Counted from the stretch's first letter, positions 16,349 to 25,638 are shown. The stretch is 64,000 bases of DNA from G963667855 sp963667855 (GCA_963667855.2 CAXXKI010000020.1:124001-188000), one strand, 5' to 3'. Numbers and translations: made by a program. The notes: generated by a model not told the origin, from the letters alone.

Positions 16349-17233
16349 CTATTTAGAAAAACGAACATTCAATTTCCGATCAAACGGCAGAATCCGTAGC
16401 TCATATCCGGTTGCCCGGGCAAGGTACTGGCGGCGGTTTCCACTGGCCATGTGCATGAGGCAGTTGAGCATGGTGGCCGATGAGCTATTTGTCTCCCTGA
16501 CATACATGGCCTTGAACACCTCCCGCGAGTGCCAGAGCGGTTGAGCCACCAGCAGGTACTGTCGCTCGTGATCCACCTGCACCATATTGGGATTATCCAT
16601 AGCCTCCTGAGCCAGGCGGCGAAGCATCTCATCAAGATTCTGCGGGCGAAATGGTTTTGAAGGAAGTGGTGGTGAACCAATTGCTCCGTCGCACATAGCG
16701 AATTCCACCCGGGCGTTCCCTTTGGATTCCCGGCGGATCATTTCGCGGAGCGTAGCCAGCACGAGAATATCACCATCAATTTTAAAACGATAATTGTATT
16801 CCAGCTTGCGCAAGCGCAGGTCGTGAATTGTTTCCGGGATTTTGCGGGCAATAACCGTCTTGAGTACACAAGCGTTATACACGTTCAAATAGTATGCAAG
16901 CCTGGAATCGTCGTCATTGAAAAAACCGGGAGCGGTCTTAGGGCCGACAAACATCACGTAATTCAAATACGCGTCCAAAGAGGAGGGATCCGCGGCCAGC
17001 TTTTTGTAATCGACTAAACCCTCTTTGACGCATTCCAGCAGAACAACCGCCCACGGCTTGTCGTCGTAAACAGTCGGCTGTTGGGTCGGCGGCTTGAGTG
17101 TCGGATTATAAAGGTCCGCGGTGGGCATATCGGTACAACCGGAGGCAGCCAGGTATAAACTCGACACAAGCATAAAACCCAACAATCGAACAGTTCCGCA
17201 TGAACCGAGTTTTATCAACGAACCTTTTAACAT
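16349..17233 (-). CDS. DUF547 lipoprotein
   Basis: 294 residues. The N-terminus has a lipoprotein signal peptide with lipobox LAASGC, so it is probably anchored to a membrane. The rest is a DUF547 domain: WAVVLLECVKEGLVDYKKL, RLAYYLNVYNACVLKTV (the YWINAYNA-like block), the PETIHDLRLRKLEYNYRF region with EMIRRESKGNARVEFAMCDG, and the SPPLPSKPF block. Function is unknown; the Asn/Cys/His block has led to suggestions of a hydrolase fold. I choose ATG 17233, which follows AAAGGAT; the ATG at 17254 is the alternative. Confidence 0.85.
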   Translation of the reverse strand: MLKGSLIKLGSCGTVRLLGFMLVSSLYLAASGCTDMPTADLYNPTLKPPTQQPTVYDDKPWAVVLLECVKEGLVDYKKLAADPSSLDAYLNYVMFVGPKTAPGFFNDDDSRLAYYLNVYNACVLKTVIARKIPETIHDLRLRKLEYNYRFKIDGDILVLATLREMIRRESKGNARVEFAMCDGAIGSPPLPSKPFRPQNLDEMLRRLAQEAMDNPNMVQVDHERQYLLVAQPLWHSREVFKAMYVRETNSSSATMLNCLMHMASGNRRQYLARATGYELRILPFDRKLNVRFSK

Positions 17234-17310
17234 GAGATAATCCTTTAAATGCAAAATGGCGACAGCGGCTTATAAAAACCACTGCCGCCTCTTGTTTAAA
17301 CCATCGATTA

Positions 17311-18567
17311 TCAATTCTCCGTAGAGAGGCTATTGATAGTCCAACCGGTAGCAAGCTTCGGGTAGAAGAAGGTACTCTTTTGCGGCATAAGCTCATTTGC
17401 CAGGCTGACCTCACGAAGCTGTTCCATCGGGGTCGCGTTGGGCAGCACGGCCACTGACGAGTCCTCTTCCGCTCGTTTGCAGGCAACTTCGGCCGATTTC
17501 ACGTACCCGATAGTGGGGGCTGTTCCGAACTTCTCAACCGCCAGCTTATCAATCAGATAGGTATGCAGGTACGCAACATCCAGCTTCCGCCAGGATGGAT
17601 GGCGATCAGGAGCGAGAGTATCAAGAATCGCCCGATTGGTAAATTTCAAATACACTCTGCTTTTGGTTTTACCCTCATAAAGCGTAAGATCGGCCTCACC
17701 TTCGCCGACTTCTTCCACACCGTCCGCCCAGGCGGCTTTCAGCGATTCTGCGGTCACGCCTTCGCCGGAGAGCATACGACAATACCCCTGGATCACACAT
17801 CCGGGATCGTCCATGCTCACCAGAACGATCATGATATAGTTGGCGGGATGATTATCATCCATCTTGTCTTCGAGCAAGTCGCGGACATGTGCCCGGTAAT
17901 TCAAGGCTGTTGTATAGCGGTGATGACCATCCGCAATAAACACGTTCTTGTCAGCCAGGACATTAGCAACCTGCTTGACAATCGCTTCGTCCGTGATAAC
18001 CCAAACCTGGTTATCAACGCCTTCCACGTTAGCTACGGCGTCCGGCTTACCGTTGACGACGCTTTCGACCGCTTTGCCTACCTTGTTCTCCGGATCGGTA
18101 TACAAGCCGAATACCGGCGACATGTTGCAGCGGGTCTCCTTGGTTAAAGCCAATCGATCGGCCTTGGGACCACCGAATGTCTTTTCATGGGGAAGCACAA
18201 CCCCCTCTTCAAACTCGTGAAGCCGCATGGTCACAATCAACTGGTGGCGCGTATACTTGGCACCATCAACCTCAAAGGTCTGGTTGTAGGCATAAATCGC
18301 CGGCTGCTGCTCGCGAACCAGAACCCCCTGGGCTTCCCACATATCCAGAGCGAATTGGGCATCGAGATACGCCTGCTGAGGACCTTCCTCTTTCGGTGGA
18401 ATGTGAGGCAGGTCGATGGCGACGATGTTGTGTTCATCCTTAGCTAACAAGGCATCTTTGTCGGCCTGATTGAGTACGTCATACGGCGGGGCCAAAACCT
18501 TGGAGAGATCGCCGTTGTACGCGGCAAAATCGTACCTGAGGGCTTTAAACGGGCGGATTTCTGGCAT
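17311..18567 (-). CDS. DUF1015 family protein
   Basis: 418 residues opening with the family hallmark IRPFKALRYDFA and VLAPPYDVL, then LPHEKTFGGPKADRLAL, PVFGLYTDPE, IADGHHRYTTALNYR and LAPDRHPSWRKLDVAYLHTYLIDK. DUF1015 is common in bacteria and archaea; its reaction is not established, and the GHHRY and HEKT motifs suggest a nucleotide- or metal-dependent enzyme. Cytoplasmic. It is 57 bases upstream of the unrelated DUF547 gene's extended reading frame, on the same strand. Confidence 0.88.
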   Translation of the reverse strand: MPEIRPFKALRYDFAAYNGDLSKVLAPPYDVLNQADKDALLAKDEHNIVAIDLPHIPPKEEGPQQAYLDAQFALDMWEAQGVLVREQQPAIYAYNQTFEVDGAKYTRHQLIVTMRLHEFEEGVVLPHEKTFGGPKADRLALTKETRCNMSPVFGLYTDPENKVGKAVESVVNGKPDAVANVEGVDNQVWVITDEAIVKQVANVLADKNVFIADGHHRYTTALNYRAHVRDLLEDKMDDNHPANYIMIVLVSMDDPGCVIQGYCRMLSGEGVTAESLKAAWADGVEEVGEGEADLTLYEGKTKSRVYLKFTNRAILDTLAPDRHPSWRKLDVAYLHTYLIDKLAVEKFGTAPTIGYVKSAEVACKRAEEDSSVAVLPNATPMEQLREVSLANELMPQKSTFFYPKLATGWTINSLSTEN

Positions 18568-18810
18568 GTCAACTACTCCTGCGATTACTCTGATCTCTTA
18601 TAAGTAAATGCCTCGGCACTGGTCAGGATCGCCGTTCGACGGTCCGATACAAACGTGTCTTCCTGGCAAAGGAGACAAGGTAGCCTTCAGCCGGAAAGGT
18701 GGCAAGTAGCTACGGGCGTCAGCGATCTTTTTATCAGGCAACCCCCTTCTAAAGGCCGATAAAACGGTTACGTAAATGGTTCGCGCCGAGATTTTGCGGA
18801 GGTATCGGAT

Positions 18811-19509
18811 ATGGCATCCACGGTAATCCTGGCCAGCGGTGGCATTAACAGCACGGTGGCGGCCGCCCGGGCAAAGCAGGAGGGTGATATACACCTGCTG
18901 CATATAGATTACGGGCAGAAACCGGCCGACCCCCAGCGAGCGGCGGTGCGAATGATTGCCGATTCTCTCGGTGGCGACTTCACCTCCCTGGAACTTCCTC
19001 ACGTAAATGCAATAGCAACGCTTAAAAAGCAGAGTGGAGCGGGTGCTAGCCGCGAACAAAACCTGAGGCAACAGACTATGGAATCGGTATCCCAGATTCC
19101 TTCACTGATTACGGTCATGATCGGAGTGGCTACCCAATTAGCTCACCGGGTTGGGGCCAGTGCTATTCACGTCGGAACCAGCGAGTTGGCCGACGAAATT
19201 GAAAACCAGACCGCACCGGGTAAAGGCACGCCCGATCACCGCCGGGATATGTTCTACCTGCACAACCTGCTACTTGAGCAGCTTCAGAAATCCAAAACTC
19301 CCATCAAGCTGGAAGCCCCGCTTATCGATCAATCGCGCGGCGATATCATTAAGCTTGGAGAGCGTTACAAAGCTCCCCTGGATCTAACCTTCTCCTGCCA
19401 TAACGGCCGGGAGGCCCGTTGCGGTTCGTGTCCAAGCTGCGTAGCCAGAACCAAGGCGTTTAAGGAAGCGGAAATAGCCGATCCGGCAGATGTAGTAACC
19501 ACAGGCTGA
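18811..19509 (+). CDS. QueC-like PP-loop protein (7-cyano-7-deazaguanine synthase family)
   Basis: 232 residues. QueC makes preQ0 from 7-carboxy-7-deazaguanine in the queuosine pathway. The N-terminal PP-loop is present as ILASGGINSTVAAA, with Asn14 where the ATP pyrophosphatase signature SGGxDS has Asp. The C-terminal zinc site CHNGREARCGSCPSCVARTKAF has the expected four Cys. The central substrate region (ADEIENQTAPGKGTPDHRRD) differs from the usual DYPDCR block, so a divergent QueC or a related PP-loop enzyme is possible. A GGAGG eight bases upstream fixes the start. No queD, queE or queF neighbours are present. Confidence 0.7.
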   Translation: MASTVILASGGINSTVAAARAKQEGDIHLLHIDYGQKPADPQRAAVRMIADSLGGDFTSLELPHVNAIATLKKQSGAGASREQNLRQQTMESVSQIPSLITVMIGVATQLAHRVGASAIHVGTSELADEIENQTAPGKGTPDHRRDMFYLHNLLLEQLQKSKTPIKLEAPLIDQSRGDIIKLGERYKAPLDLTFSCHNGREARCGSCPSCVARTKAFKEAEIADPADVVTTG

Positions 19510-19631
19510 TATCCCCACCGGCCTTTTTCCCTAACAATACCATAGACCATGGGTAGCAAACTGTGGTATTTTGATTCTCAGTTACCACGGCCTTATGCTT
19601 AACGGGTAATTTGAGAAAAAGGATTTCGCCC

Positions 19632-20663
19632 ATGTCGGATATCACGAACATTCTCCAACTTGCCCGCAGCAAGAAGGCAGCGGACGTCCACATTATTGCC
19701 GGTTCACCCGTTCTGTTACGCACCGGCGGTGAACTGAAACCGGTCACCAAGGAGATCCTCGATTCCAAGATGGCGAAGGAATTAACCTATGCCATGCTGA
19801 CTGACGAACAGATTGCCGATTTCGAAACCAATCTTGATATTGACCTGATGATGTCAGACGCCAATCACGACCGATATCGGGTCAACGTCAGTTACAATGA
19901 CGGAGATGTCGGAGCGGTTGTCCGACTGTTAGCCAGTACTCCTATGACATTACCGGAGATACGCCTGCCGGAAGTTGTTCCGCGGATGGCCGAAGCCCGT
20001 AAGGGACTTATCCTCATCACCGGGGCCACCAGTGAGGGTAAGACCACTACCATGGCGGCCATGATCGATCACATTAACAGGACCAGCCGCAAGCACGTTA
20101 TCACTATTGAAGACCCCATCGAATACGTTCACGTAAATGACAAGTCGGTAATCCGCCAGCGCGAGGTGGGCAAGGATACTAAGAACTTCGCCCGAGGTTT
20201 GCGTGCCGCTCTCCGGCAGGATCCGGATGTCATCGCCATTGGCGAAATGCGGGACTACGACACGATCAAGATAGCTCTTACCGCCGCGGAAACCGGGGTA
20301 CTGGTTATGTCGACGGTTCACGTAATCACTATCGATAAGATCATCGAGCGTTTCCTTGCCTACGCTCCGGACGGCAGTGATGGCCACATCCGCAGCCTGC
20401 TGTCGGAGTCGCTCCTGGGCGTGATCCATCAGGAGCTGTTGACCACGGTGGACGGTGGCAAGAGGGTAGCCTGCGAGATCCTGGTAGCCAACGACGCGGT
20501 GCGTAACGTCATGCGAAATCGAGGAACCTTTCACCTGCGAAACGTGCTTACAACGGGTCAGCGGTATGGAATGTGTACGATGAAATCGTCGCTGGACAAG
20601 CTTCGTGAAGAAGGGGTGATTACGGAAACGGTATACAGCCGGGTGGCCGAGAATTACCTCTGA
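19632..20663 (+). CDS. PilT-like type IV pilus retraction ATPase
   Basis: 343 residues of the secretion ATPase family. PAS-like N-terminal part, then Walker A GATSEGKTTTM (about 128-138), Asp box TIEDPIEYVH, QREVGKDT, Walker B DPDVIAIGEMRD and the His-box region VMSTVHVITIDKIIERF. The C-terminal CEILVANDAVRNVMR takes the place of the PilT AIRNLIRE motif. Size fits PilT/PilU rather than the longer PilB. It would power pilus retraction at the inner membrane. ATG 19632 follows AAAAAGGA; an upstream TTG at 19611 is less likely. No other pilus gene is present. Confidence 0.88.
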   Translation: MSDITNILQLARSKKAADVHIIAGSPVLLRTGGELKPVTKEILDSKMAKELTYAMLTDEQIADFETNLDIDLMMSDANHDRYRVNVSYNDGDVGAVVRLLASTPMTLPEIRLPEVVPRMAEARKGLILITGATSEGKTTTMAAMIDHINRTSRKHVITIEDPIEYVHVNDKSVIRQREVGKDTKNFARGLRAALRQDPDVIAIGEMRDYDTIKIALTAAETGVLVMSTVHVITIDKIIERFLAYAPDGSDGHIRSLLSESLLGVIHQELLTTVDGGKRVACEILVANDAVRNVMRNRGTFHLRNVLTTGQRYGMCTMKSSLDKLREEGVITETVYSRVAENYL

Positions 20664-20822
20664 TGTTCATTGCCCTGCGGGCTCGAAGCGGATGAAGGTG
20701 GCTTTTCGGCCGTTTCGGACGTTTGCCGGGTGTATTTTGTGGTTAAAAATGGGAAATGAGTAGCCCGGATGAGGTTGAACTTCCGGTCGAACCATGTTCA
20801 AATACCGAACCCCGAAAGGGAT

Positions 20823-20896
20823 GGGCTCATAGCTCAGTTGGTTAGAGCAGTCGACTCATAATCGACCGGTCCGAGGTTCGAGTCCTCGTGGGCCCA
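20823..20896 (+). tRNA. tRNA with CAU anticodon (Met elongator or Ile2)
   Basis: The full cloverleaf can be folded by eye: acceptor GGGCTCA/TGGGCCC with one G-U pair, D stem GCTC/GAGC, anticodon stem GTCGA/TCGAC with loop CTCATAA (anticodon CAT at 20857-20859), five-base variable loop, and T stem CGAGG/CCTCG with loop TTCGAGT. The discriminator is A and no CCA is encoded. It is not an initiator by its first pair (G-C rather than a mismatch). Whether the C is modified to lysidine (Ile2) cannot be told here. A terminator follows at 20933. Confidence 0.95.
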
Positions 20897-21408
20897 TTAT
20901 TTTATCAGTTCGATAAAGAGGTATTTTTTACTGCCGTTCCGAAGCTGGAACGGCTTTTTCTTGTTCGTAATCTCATATGGCGTTTTTTGCCCCTTTGTCG
21001 GGCTTTAAAAGGAATCGCCGTCCGGATTTTCCCAGTGCGCCGAATCGACGTTACTTCCCAGCACTTTATTCGCCACTTAATCCTCGATATAGAACCTCCC
21101 TATTAGCTATTATTGACATTGGGATAGCCCTTGAATAGCGACTTCCTCCATTATTCTCATTACGGTTCAATCGCATTTTGAAGTCCAATAAAAGGATAAC
21201 CCAAGATAAATACGAAATATCGCCGATTTTAATTAGATGCTATTGGAATGAAAATCACCAATTTCATACAATAGTGATTCATGGCAGAGCCTTTTTTCAA
21301 TTGGCGGTTTTTATTGTTAGAAAACCACTTTTGCCATGGAAATTCGAATTGGATCCTATCAATAGATTTAGACATCCGAGGTTCGACCTCGACAAGAAGG
21401 AGTATTTA
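20897..21408. other. Gene-free stretch after the tRNA
   Basis: Apart from the terminator at 20933-20959 no gene is supported. The second half is AT-rich and leads to the beta-helix protein gene, whose reading frame stays open upstream to 21178 without signs of coding. The promoter of that gene should be here but no clear -35/-10 pair stands out. Confidence 0.5.
20933..20959 (+). terminator. Intrinsic terminator of the tRNA gene
   Basis: GCCGTTCC (20933-20940), a six-base loop and GGAACGGC (20947-20954) form a perfect 8-bp stem followed by TTTTT. It lies 37 bases after the tRNA end. Confidence 0.85.
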
Positions 21409-23109
21409 ATGTTCAAATCAATGTCGAGGTTGGCGAGTTTTATTACGATAGTGTGTCTGACAATTCCAGTATCCGCCACCTCCGGAAAGACTGTATGGTA
21501 CGTAGACGACAGCAGTGTTGGTGGCCTGAACAATGGTACAAGTTGGGAAAACGCATTCATTGAACTGCAATCAGCTTTGGACGTGGCTTCCTATAGCGAT
21601 GAGATTCGGGTAGCACAGGGAACCTACACACCAGATTATGATGTAACTTCCAATGTTCATAACGGTGATCGGACTGCATCATTTAGTATTTACAGTGAGG
21701 TAGAACTATACGGTGGCTACGCCGGGTATGGAGCAGCCGATCCTGATCTTCGAGATGTAACTAACCACGTAACAATACTTAGCGGCGATCTAGCTGGCAA
21801 CGACGGCCCTGGTTTCCTAAACAATAATGAAAATAGCTACCACGTTGTTCATACTGAATATGTGTATTCTGGCACAATAATAGATGGATTTACGGTTACA
21901 GGCGCGAACGGCAATGGCGAGACGTTTCCCGACTATTATGGCGGAGGTATGTTTAACTATCAAAGCTCACCATCGGTAACCAACTGTATTTTCGACAGTA
22001 ATATTGCGGTTTTCGGGGGCGGAATGAGCAACTATAAGAATAGCAGTCCCATTATAGATAACTGCCATTTTAGCGGAAATACAAACACCATAGAAAACGG
22101 AAGCGGCGGCGGAATGTATAATGCTTTCGGCAGTAATCCAGAGTTGTCGAATTGCACTTTTGCCGGAAACTCGGCCACCGGAATCTACGGAAACGGCGGT
22201 GGCATGTTTAACGCAGAAAGCAGTCCAACCCTTGTTAATTGCACGTTCCGTGATAATACGGCAACCCAACTATCGGGCGGAATACATAACGTTGCTGACA
22301 GCAATCCCGATTTAGCGACTTGTTCCTTTACAAATAACTCGGCAAGCATCATGGGCGGTGGACTATACAATGCTTCCAGCAATCCAACGTTAACCAACTG
22401 CACGTTCAGTTCGAATTCTGCATTTCTTGGAGGTGGACTTAGCAATTACTACAGTAACCCGGTAATCACTAATTGTACTTTCAGTTCGAACACGGCAACT
22501 CGGCAGGGGGCTGGAATATTAGCCTACGAAAACAGTTACCCCACCATAACCAATTGTATCTTGTGGGGTAACGTTGACAGCAACGGCGTTGGTGAATCGA
22601 GCCAGATTAGAAATATCGGCACTAATGGCGTGCTGTCGGTATCCCATAGCTGCATTCAAGGTTTAGCTACATATAGTGGAAGCGGCAATATTGGAAATAA
22701 TCCACTCTTTGTCGATTTCGATGGACTCGATGACATTCCGGGCACGGAGGATGACGACCTTCGTTTGCAAGCCGGTTCTCCTTGTATTAACGGCGGTGAT
22801 AACACGGCCATCCCAGTTGGAATCACCACCGATATCGATGGACTTCCACGTGTACACGCTTGTGTGGTGGATATGGGAGCGTATGAATACCAGGGTTATG
22901 TACCGTCCACTGTTTTCGGGGATTCCGATCTTGACTGCTTCATAACCTTGGATGATTATCAAGATTTCCATTCCTGCATTGAACAAACTGGAAGTAAATT
23001 GGGAACTCGATTCGACAATTGCACCGAAGTATTCGACAGCGACGGCGACGATGACGTCGATCTAGCTGACTTCGCGGTGTTTCAAGCGGCTTTCGGTAGC
23101 AGAACTTGA
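21409..23109 (+). CDS. Secreted right-handed beta-helix protein with dockerin-like C-terminus
   Basis: 566 residues. A Sec signal peptide (MFKSMSRLASFITIVCLTIP, cleavage near VSAT) is followed by a pentapeptide-like start WYVDDSSVGGLNNGTSWENAF that is common in planctomycete surface proteins. About eight turns of 24-28 residues with the pattern 'P.(I/L).NCTF..N.A...GGG(M/L)' follow (roughly residues 165-390), giving a parallel beta-helix of the Pmp/polymorphic type. The C-terminal 60 residues have two Asp-rich EF-hand-like loops (FGDSDLDCFITLDDY and DSDGDDDVDLADF), as in dockerin type I. The AAGAAGGAG site before ATG 21409 decides the start. Probable role is adhesion or glycan binding; no catalytic residues are visible. 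Confidence 0.85.
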   Translation: MFKSMSRLASFITIVCLTIPVSATSGKTVWYVDDSSVGGLNNGTSWENAFIELQSALDVASYSDEIRVAQGTYTPDYDVTSNVHNGDRTASFSIYSEVELYGGYAGYGAADPDLRDVTNHVTILSGDLAGNDGPGFLNNNENSYHVVHTEYVYSGTIIDGFTVTGANGNGETFPDYYGGGMFNYQSSPSVTNCIFDSNIAVFGGGMSNYKNSSPIIDNCHFSGNTNTIENGSGGGMYNAFGSNPELSNCTFAGNSATGIYGNGGGMFNAESSPTLVNCTFRDNTATQLSGGIHNVADSNPDLATCSFTNNSASIMGGGLYNASSNPTLTNCTFSSNSAFLGGGLSNYYSNPVITNCTFSSNTATRQGAGILAYENSYPTITNCILWGNVDSNGVGESSQIRNIGTNGVLSVSHSCIQGLATYSGSGNIGNNPLFVDFDGLDDIPGTEDDDLRLQAGSPCINGGDNTAIPVGITTDIDGLPRVHACVVDMGAYEYQGYVPSTVFGDSDLDCFITLDDYQDFHSCIEQTGSKLGTRFDNCTEVFDSDGDDDVDLADFAVFQAAFGSRT

Positions 23110-23226
23110 TAGCTTGTGTAACTGGTCGCCCGATAAATCCCAAAACAAGACCTACTGCAAGTGTTCAAAAGTTGAACACACCCTTCTCATTCCGATTACA
23201 TCATCAGGACTGTATTGACAATATCG

Positions 23227-24231
23227 TTATCGACTTTTTCTGATGAATATCCCCAAGCTCCCCATCGCCAGCAATGCCAGCGATGCCGGTTCGGGGATGT
23301 ATGCCAGGCGGAACCCGATTGATTCTATTTCAGATGATGGAGTTTTGCAGTAGCGATTGGATGCCAGTTGCCGATACTCGAGATTTCCCCACGACCCGCC
23401 ACGCATTACACGCGATTCGCCGATTATCGTCTCATTCAGCTCAAAGATATTACCGCCCTGATCAAAGGTGCCGTATGGGCTTGGGGAGTTTTCATGCTCA
23501 CCAACTTCTGTTCGGTAATACGGTTCGCCAATAGTGTAATCACCGCAACTGTTGTAGAACGTTGCGCTATTACCCGAATCGGGATCGGTTACATCGTTAT
23601 TGGGAGTGGTATCGCTACTGGTGGGATAGTCGAAATAATCACCGGTAGCGCCATTATTTTTGTGGTAGGCTGCCTTATACCATTCGTCCTCAGAAGGGAT
23701 TACCCAGGTTGCGTCAGGATCACGTTGAACTGTCATCAACTCCGTATCAGTCAATGCTCCATTGAGATTATACGAACCGGTTTCCGTACTGCCACTTCCC
23801 CGGCCGTTATGCATCCAATTGGCAAAACGAGCCGCGTCGCCCCAGGAAACGTAATTCACCGGTCTATTCGCCCAATCGGTGGCCACGGTGTAGCTATAGC
23901 TGCCGGACAAGCCGCTGCGCTGGATTTTGCAGCCTCGATCATTCGACCACATTTCCAGGTTATACAACCCATACGAATCGGTCTCCGCCGCAGCATTGAG
24001 AAATTCAGCATACTGCCGGGCCGTCACTTCATACTTACCGATACTGTAACGGTAATCCACGGCCCCACAAAGGCGAGCGGGCCCCTCACCTCCGCAGTTT
24101 TCACCCGACCACTCACCGACATTCCCCGTATTTCCTACAGGCACAACTTCCATTGTCGCACCCGCCTGGCTCAATGAGCAAAAAGCCAACACAATAAAAA
24201 TAATTGAAGCGAACATAATGCACGATCTCAT
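23227..24231 (-). CDS. FGE-sulfatase (SUMF1) domain protein with PEP-CTERM anchor
   Basis: 334 residues: signal peptide (MRSCIMFASIIFIVLAFCSL), then a formylglycine-generating-enzyme-like domain (YSIGKYEVTARQYAEFLNA, PVNYVSWGDAARFANWM, WVIPSEDEWYKAAY, GNIFELNETI, RVMRGGSWGN, IGFRLAYI). It ends in a PEP-CTERM tail: PEPASLALLAMGSLGIFI followed by RKSR. PEP-CTERM tails are cut by an exosortase, which must be encoded elsewhere. Exported members of this fold mostly lack the FGE cysteine chemistry and are thought to be structural or binding proteins. ATG 24231 has GGAGG upstream and opens the signal peptide. Confidence 0.88.
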   Translation of the reverse strand: MRSCIMFASIIFIVLAFCSLSQAGATMEVVPVGNTGNVGEWSGENCGGEGPARLCGAVDYRYSIGKYEVTARQYAEFLNAAAETDSYGLYNLEMWSNDRGCKIQRSGLSGSYSYTVATDWANRPVNYVSWGDAARFANWMHNGRGSGSTETGSYNLNGALTDTELMTVQRDPDATWVIPSEDEWYKAAYHKNNGATGDYFDYPTSSDTTPNNDVTDPDSGNSATFYNSCGDYTIGEPYYRTEVGEHENSPSPYGTFDQGGNIFELNETIIGESRVMRGGSWGNLEYRQLASNRYCKTPSSEIESIGFRLAYIPEPASLALLAMGSLGIFIRKSR

Positions 24232-24767
24232 TTCTCTTCCTCCGAAGTTGGAAATAGTCAATTCGACCGATGAGTGGAACTCAAGCACACCAGTGAATCC
24301 GCCAGTTTAATTGTATAATGGAAAGCCTCTCTCGCCTCCATTGATAGCCTTACTATAGTTTAACAGGATAACTGATTCAAGTTTTCCCACAAAACCGCCA
24401 TACCGCTAAGACACAATTTAGACAACAAGTAAAGCTTCGTAGAGGCCAGCCACGATCAGCACGTCATGTCAAACTGGAAACCAAGCCGGCGATTTGAATC
24501 GGCGGATTGCCAATACCCCCAACATTAGCAACAAAAGCCAGGACTGCCATCACAACAAACCGCAGCAAATCACGAATAAAAGCAACTATCCCAATCAATA
24601 AACTCGATAACGAACAACTCAATATTTGAGCGACCTGCCCCACAAAGGGAGCAATCAATCTAATTCCAATTCAAACTGTGAAAGCATTAACAAATCAGTT
24701 TAAAATTATCACAAGAAAGGCAATTTTGCAGTTTTGTTAGTTTAAACAGTGATAGACAACAAAGAAT

Positions 24768-24834
24768 GGTGGTTTTGGGGAACCAGGTAATTGTCCTGCG
24801 GAACCTCAAAAAACTTCACAACCCCTAAACCACC
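24768..24834. repeat. Inverted repeat with 13-base arms
   Basis: GGTGGTTTTGGGG at 24768-24780 and CCCCTAAACCACC at 24822-24834 pair at 12 of 13 positions around a 41-base spacer. The arms lie 56 bases before the -35 box of the cold-shock gene. They could be a structured RNA end, a remnant of a small element or a regulatory site. Confidence 0.4.
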
Positions 24835-24889
24835 CAAACCAACTAGCGGTATTAAATAACCTTATTCCGCGCGGGTATAATCTACATTC

Positions 24890-24918
24890 TTGACATGGGT
24901 ATTCGCACAAATCATACT
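24890..24918 (+). promoter_or_regulatory. Predicted sigma-70 promoter of the cold-shock gene
   Basis: A perfect -35 TTGACA (24890-24895), a 17-base spacer and -10 CATACT (24913-24918, four of six consensus bases) give a start near 24925 and a 5' leader of about 95 bases. A long leader is usual for cspA-type mRNAs. A TATAAT at 24876-24881 could be a second -10 box but lacks a good -35. Confidence 0.6.
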
Positions 24919-25021
24919 TTTTACTAGAGATAGCGCGAAGTAGGTCAGGTATTCAAATCTTTGAAGCAGTGTGTGTTTCGATCTGGCCTGCAGTACTTTG
25001 CACTACTGAAAAGGAGCAAAT

Positions 25022-25225
25022 ATGCAAGGCACAGTAAAATGGTTTAACTCAACCAAGGGATTCGGATTCATCACCCCCGAAGATGGTACACCCGACATAT
25101 TCGTCCACGCCAGTGCCATTAAAAGCGAAGGATTCCAGTCTTTGAGTGAAGGGGACAAGGTGGAATTCAACCTCGGGCATGGAGCAAAGGGCCCTAAAGC
25201 CGATGACGTACGCATGCTGGGTTAG
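25022..25225 (+). CDS. cspA: Cold-shock domain protein
   Basis: 67 residues, the standard length of CspA-type proteins, made of one five-stranded OB fold. The RNA-binding motifs are clear: RNP1 as KGFGFITP (about 12-19) and RNP2 as DIFVHASAI (about 25-33). It binds single-stranded RNA and DNA and melts mRNA structure, at low temperature or constitutively. An AAAGGAG site eight to nine bases upstream supports the ATG. The paralogue letter is arbitrary. Confidence 0.95.
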   Translation: MQGTVKWFNSTKGFGFITPEDGTPDIFVHASAIKSEGFQSLSEGDKVEFNLGHGAKGPKADDVRMLG

Positions 25226-25267
25226 TTCCAGCACGCGCCACCCAACCAATACGCTTTCCCTAACTGA

Positions 25268-25288
25268 CTTTAACCAATCAGGTTAAAG
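25268..25288 (+). terminator. Hairpin after cspA (weak terminator)
   Basis: CTTTAACC (25268-25275), loop AATCA, GGTTAAAG (25281-25288) form a perfect 8-bp stem 42 bases after the cspA stop. No T-run follows on the plus strand, so it may act as a 3'-end stabiliser rather than an intrinsic terminator. Confidence 0.4.
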
Positions 25289-25302
25289 CCAACAGCCGAA
25301 CG

Positions 25303-25638
25303 TTAATGACCGCCTGTCGGGTCTATTCGATGGACTCGTTCCATTAGAACGCGCACCATCTTATCATCGTGCGGATCGTGGTGAACGTTCTTTACCCGCC
25401 AATATTCCTTGCCGTAATTATTCAAATGCCCCTGCAGGTCTCCAAAATCGCATCGAAGAGTATGATACTCATACCTGACGCAATCGTGAGTTATTGGATC
25501 ACCGGCCGGCTCTATCTTTTCGACCATGATCGACATGCCACAAACAGTCTGCATGGCCGCGTCTTCAGTCTGCGCATCAACGACCAGTTCGACATCTTCA
25601 GCGGTTTCCTTGTGTGCTCCAGTAATGTGGTACTTCAT
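25303..25638 (-). CDS. Hypothetical protein of unknown family
   Basis: 111 residues, soluble and charged, without signal peptide or membrane segment. It begins MKYHITGAHKETAEDVELVVDAQTEDAA, a beta-rich, ferredoxin-like start, and has several His and two Cys (positions about 34 and 52). A GGAGTTTTCC stretch before the ATG gives a reasonable ribosome site. I do not recognise the family. It is convergent with cspA. Confidence 0.6.
   Translation of the reverse strand: MKYHITGAHKETAEDVELVVDAQTEDAAMQTVCGMSIMVEKIEPAGDPITHDCVRYEYHTLRCDFGDLQGHLNNYGKEYWRVKNVHHDPHDDKMVRVLMERVHRIDPTGGH

Larger units (their letters stand above)
24289..25021. other. Long AT-rich intergenic region before the cold-shock gene
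   Basis: Holds the predicted cspA promoter (24890-24918) and an inverted repeat (24768-24834). A 64-codon minus-strand frame (24464-24658, TTG start) encodes a hydrophobic sequence with about two membrane-like segments. It has no good ribosome site and I do not call it. Nothing else is recognised. Confidence 0.4.

Noticed and set aside
23368..24177. 269-codon plus-strand frame opposite the PEP-CTERM protein
   Set aside because: Antisense to the FGE-sulfatase domain gene, which has a signal peptide, domain and anchor in order.
24464..24658. 64-codon hydrophobic minus-strand ORF before the cold-shock gene
   Set aside because: TTG start, no ribosome site, no neighbour context; not enough to call it a gene.
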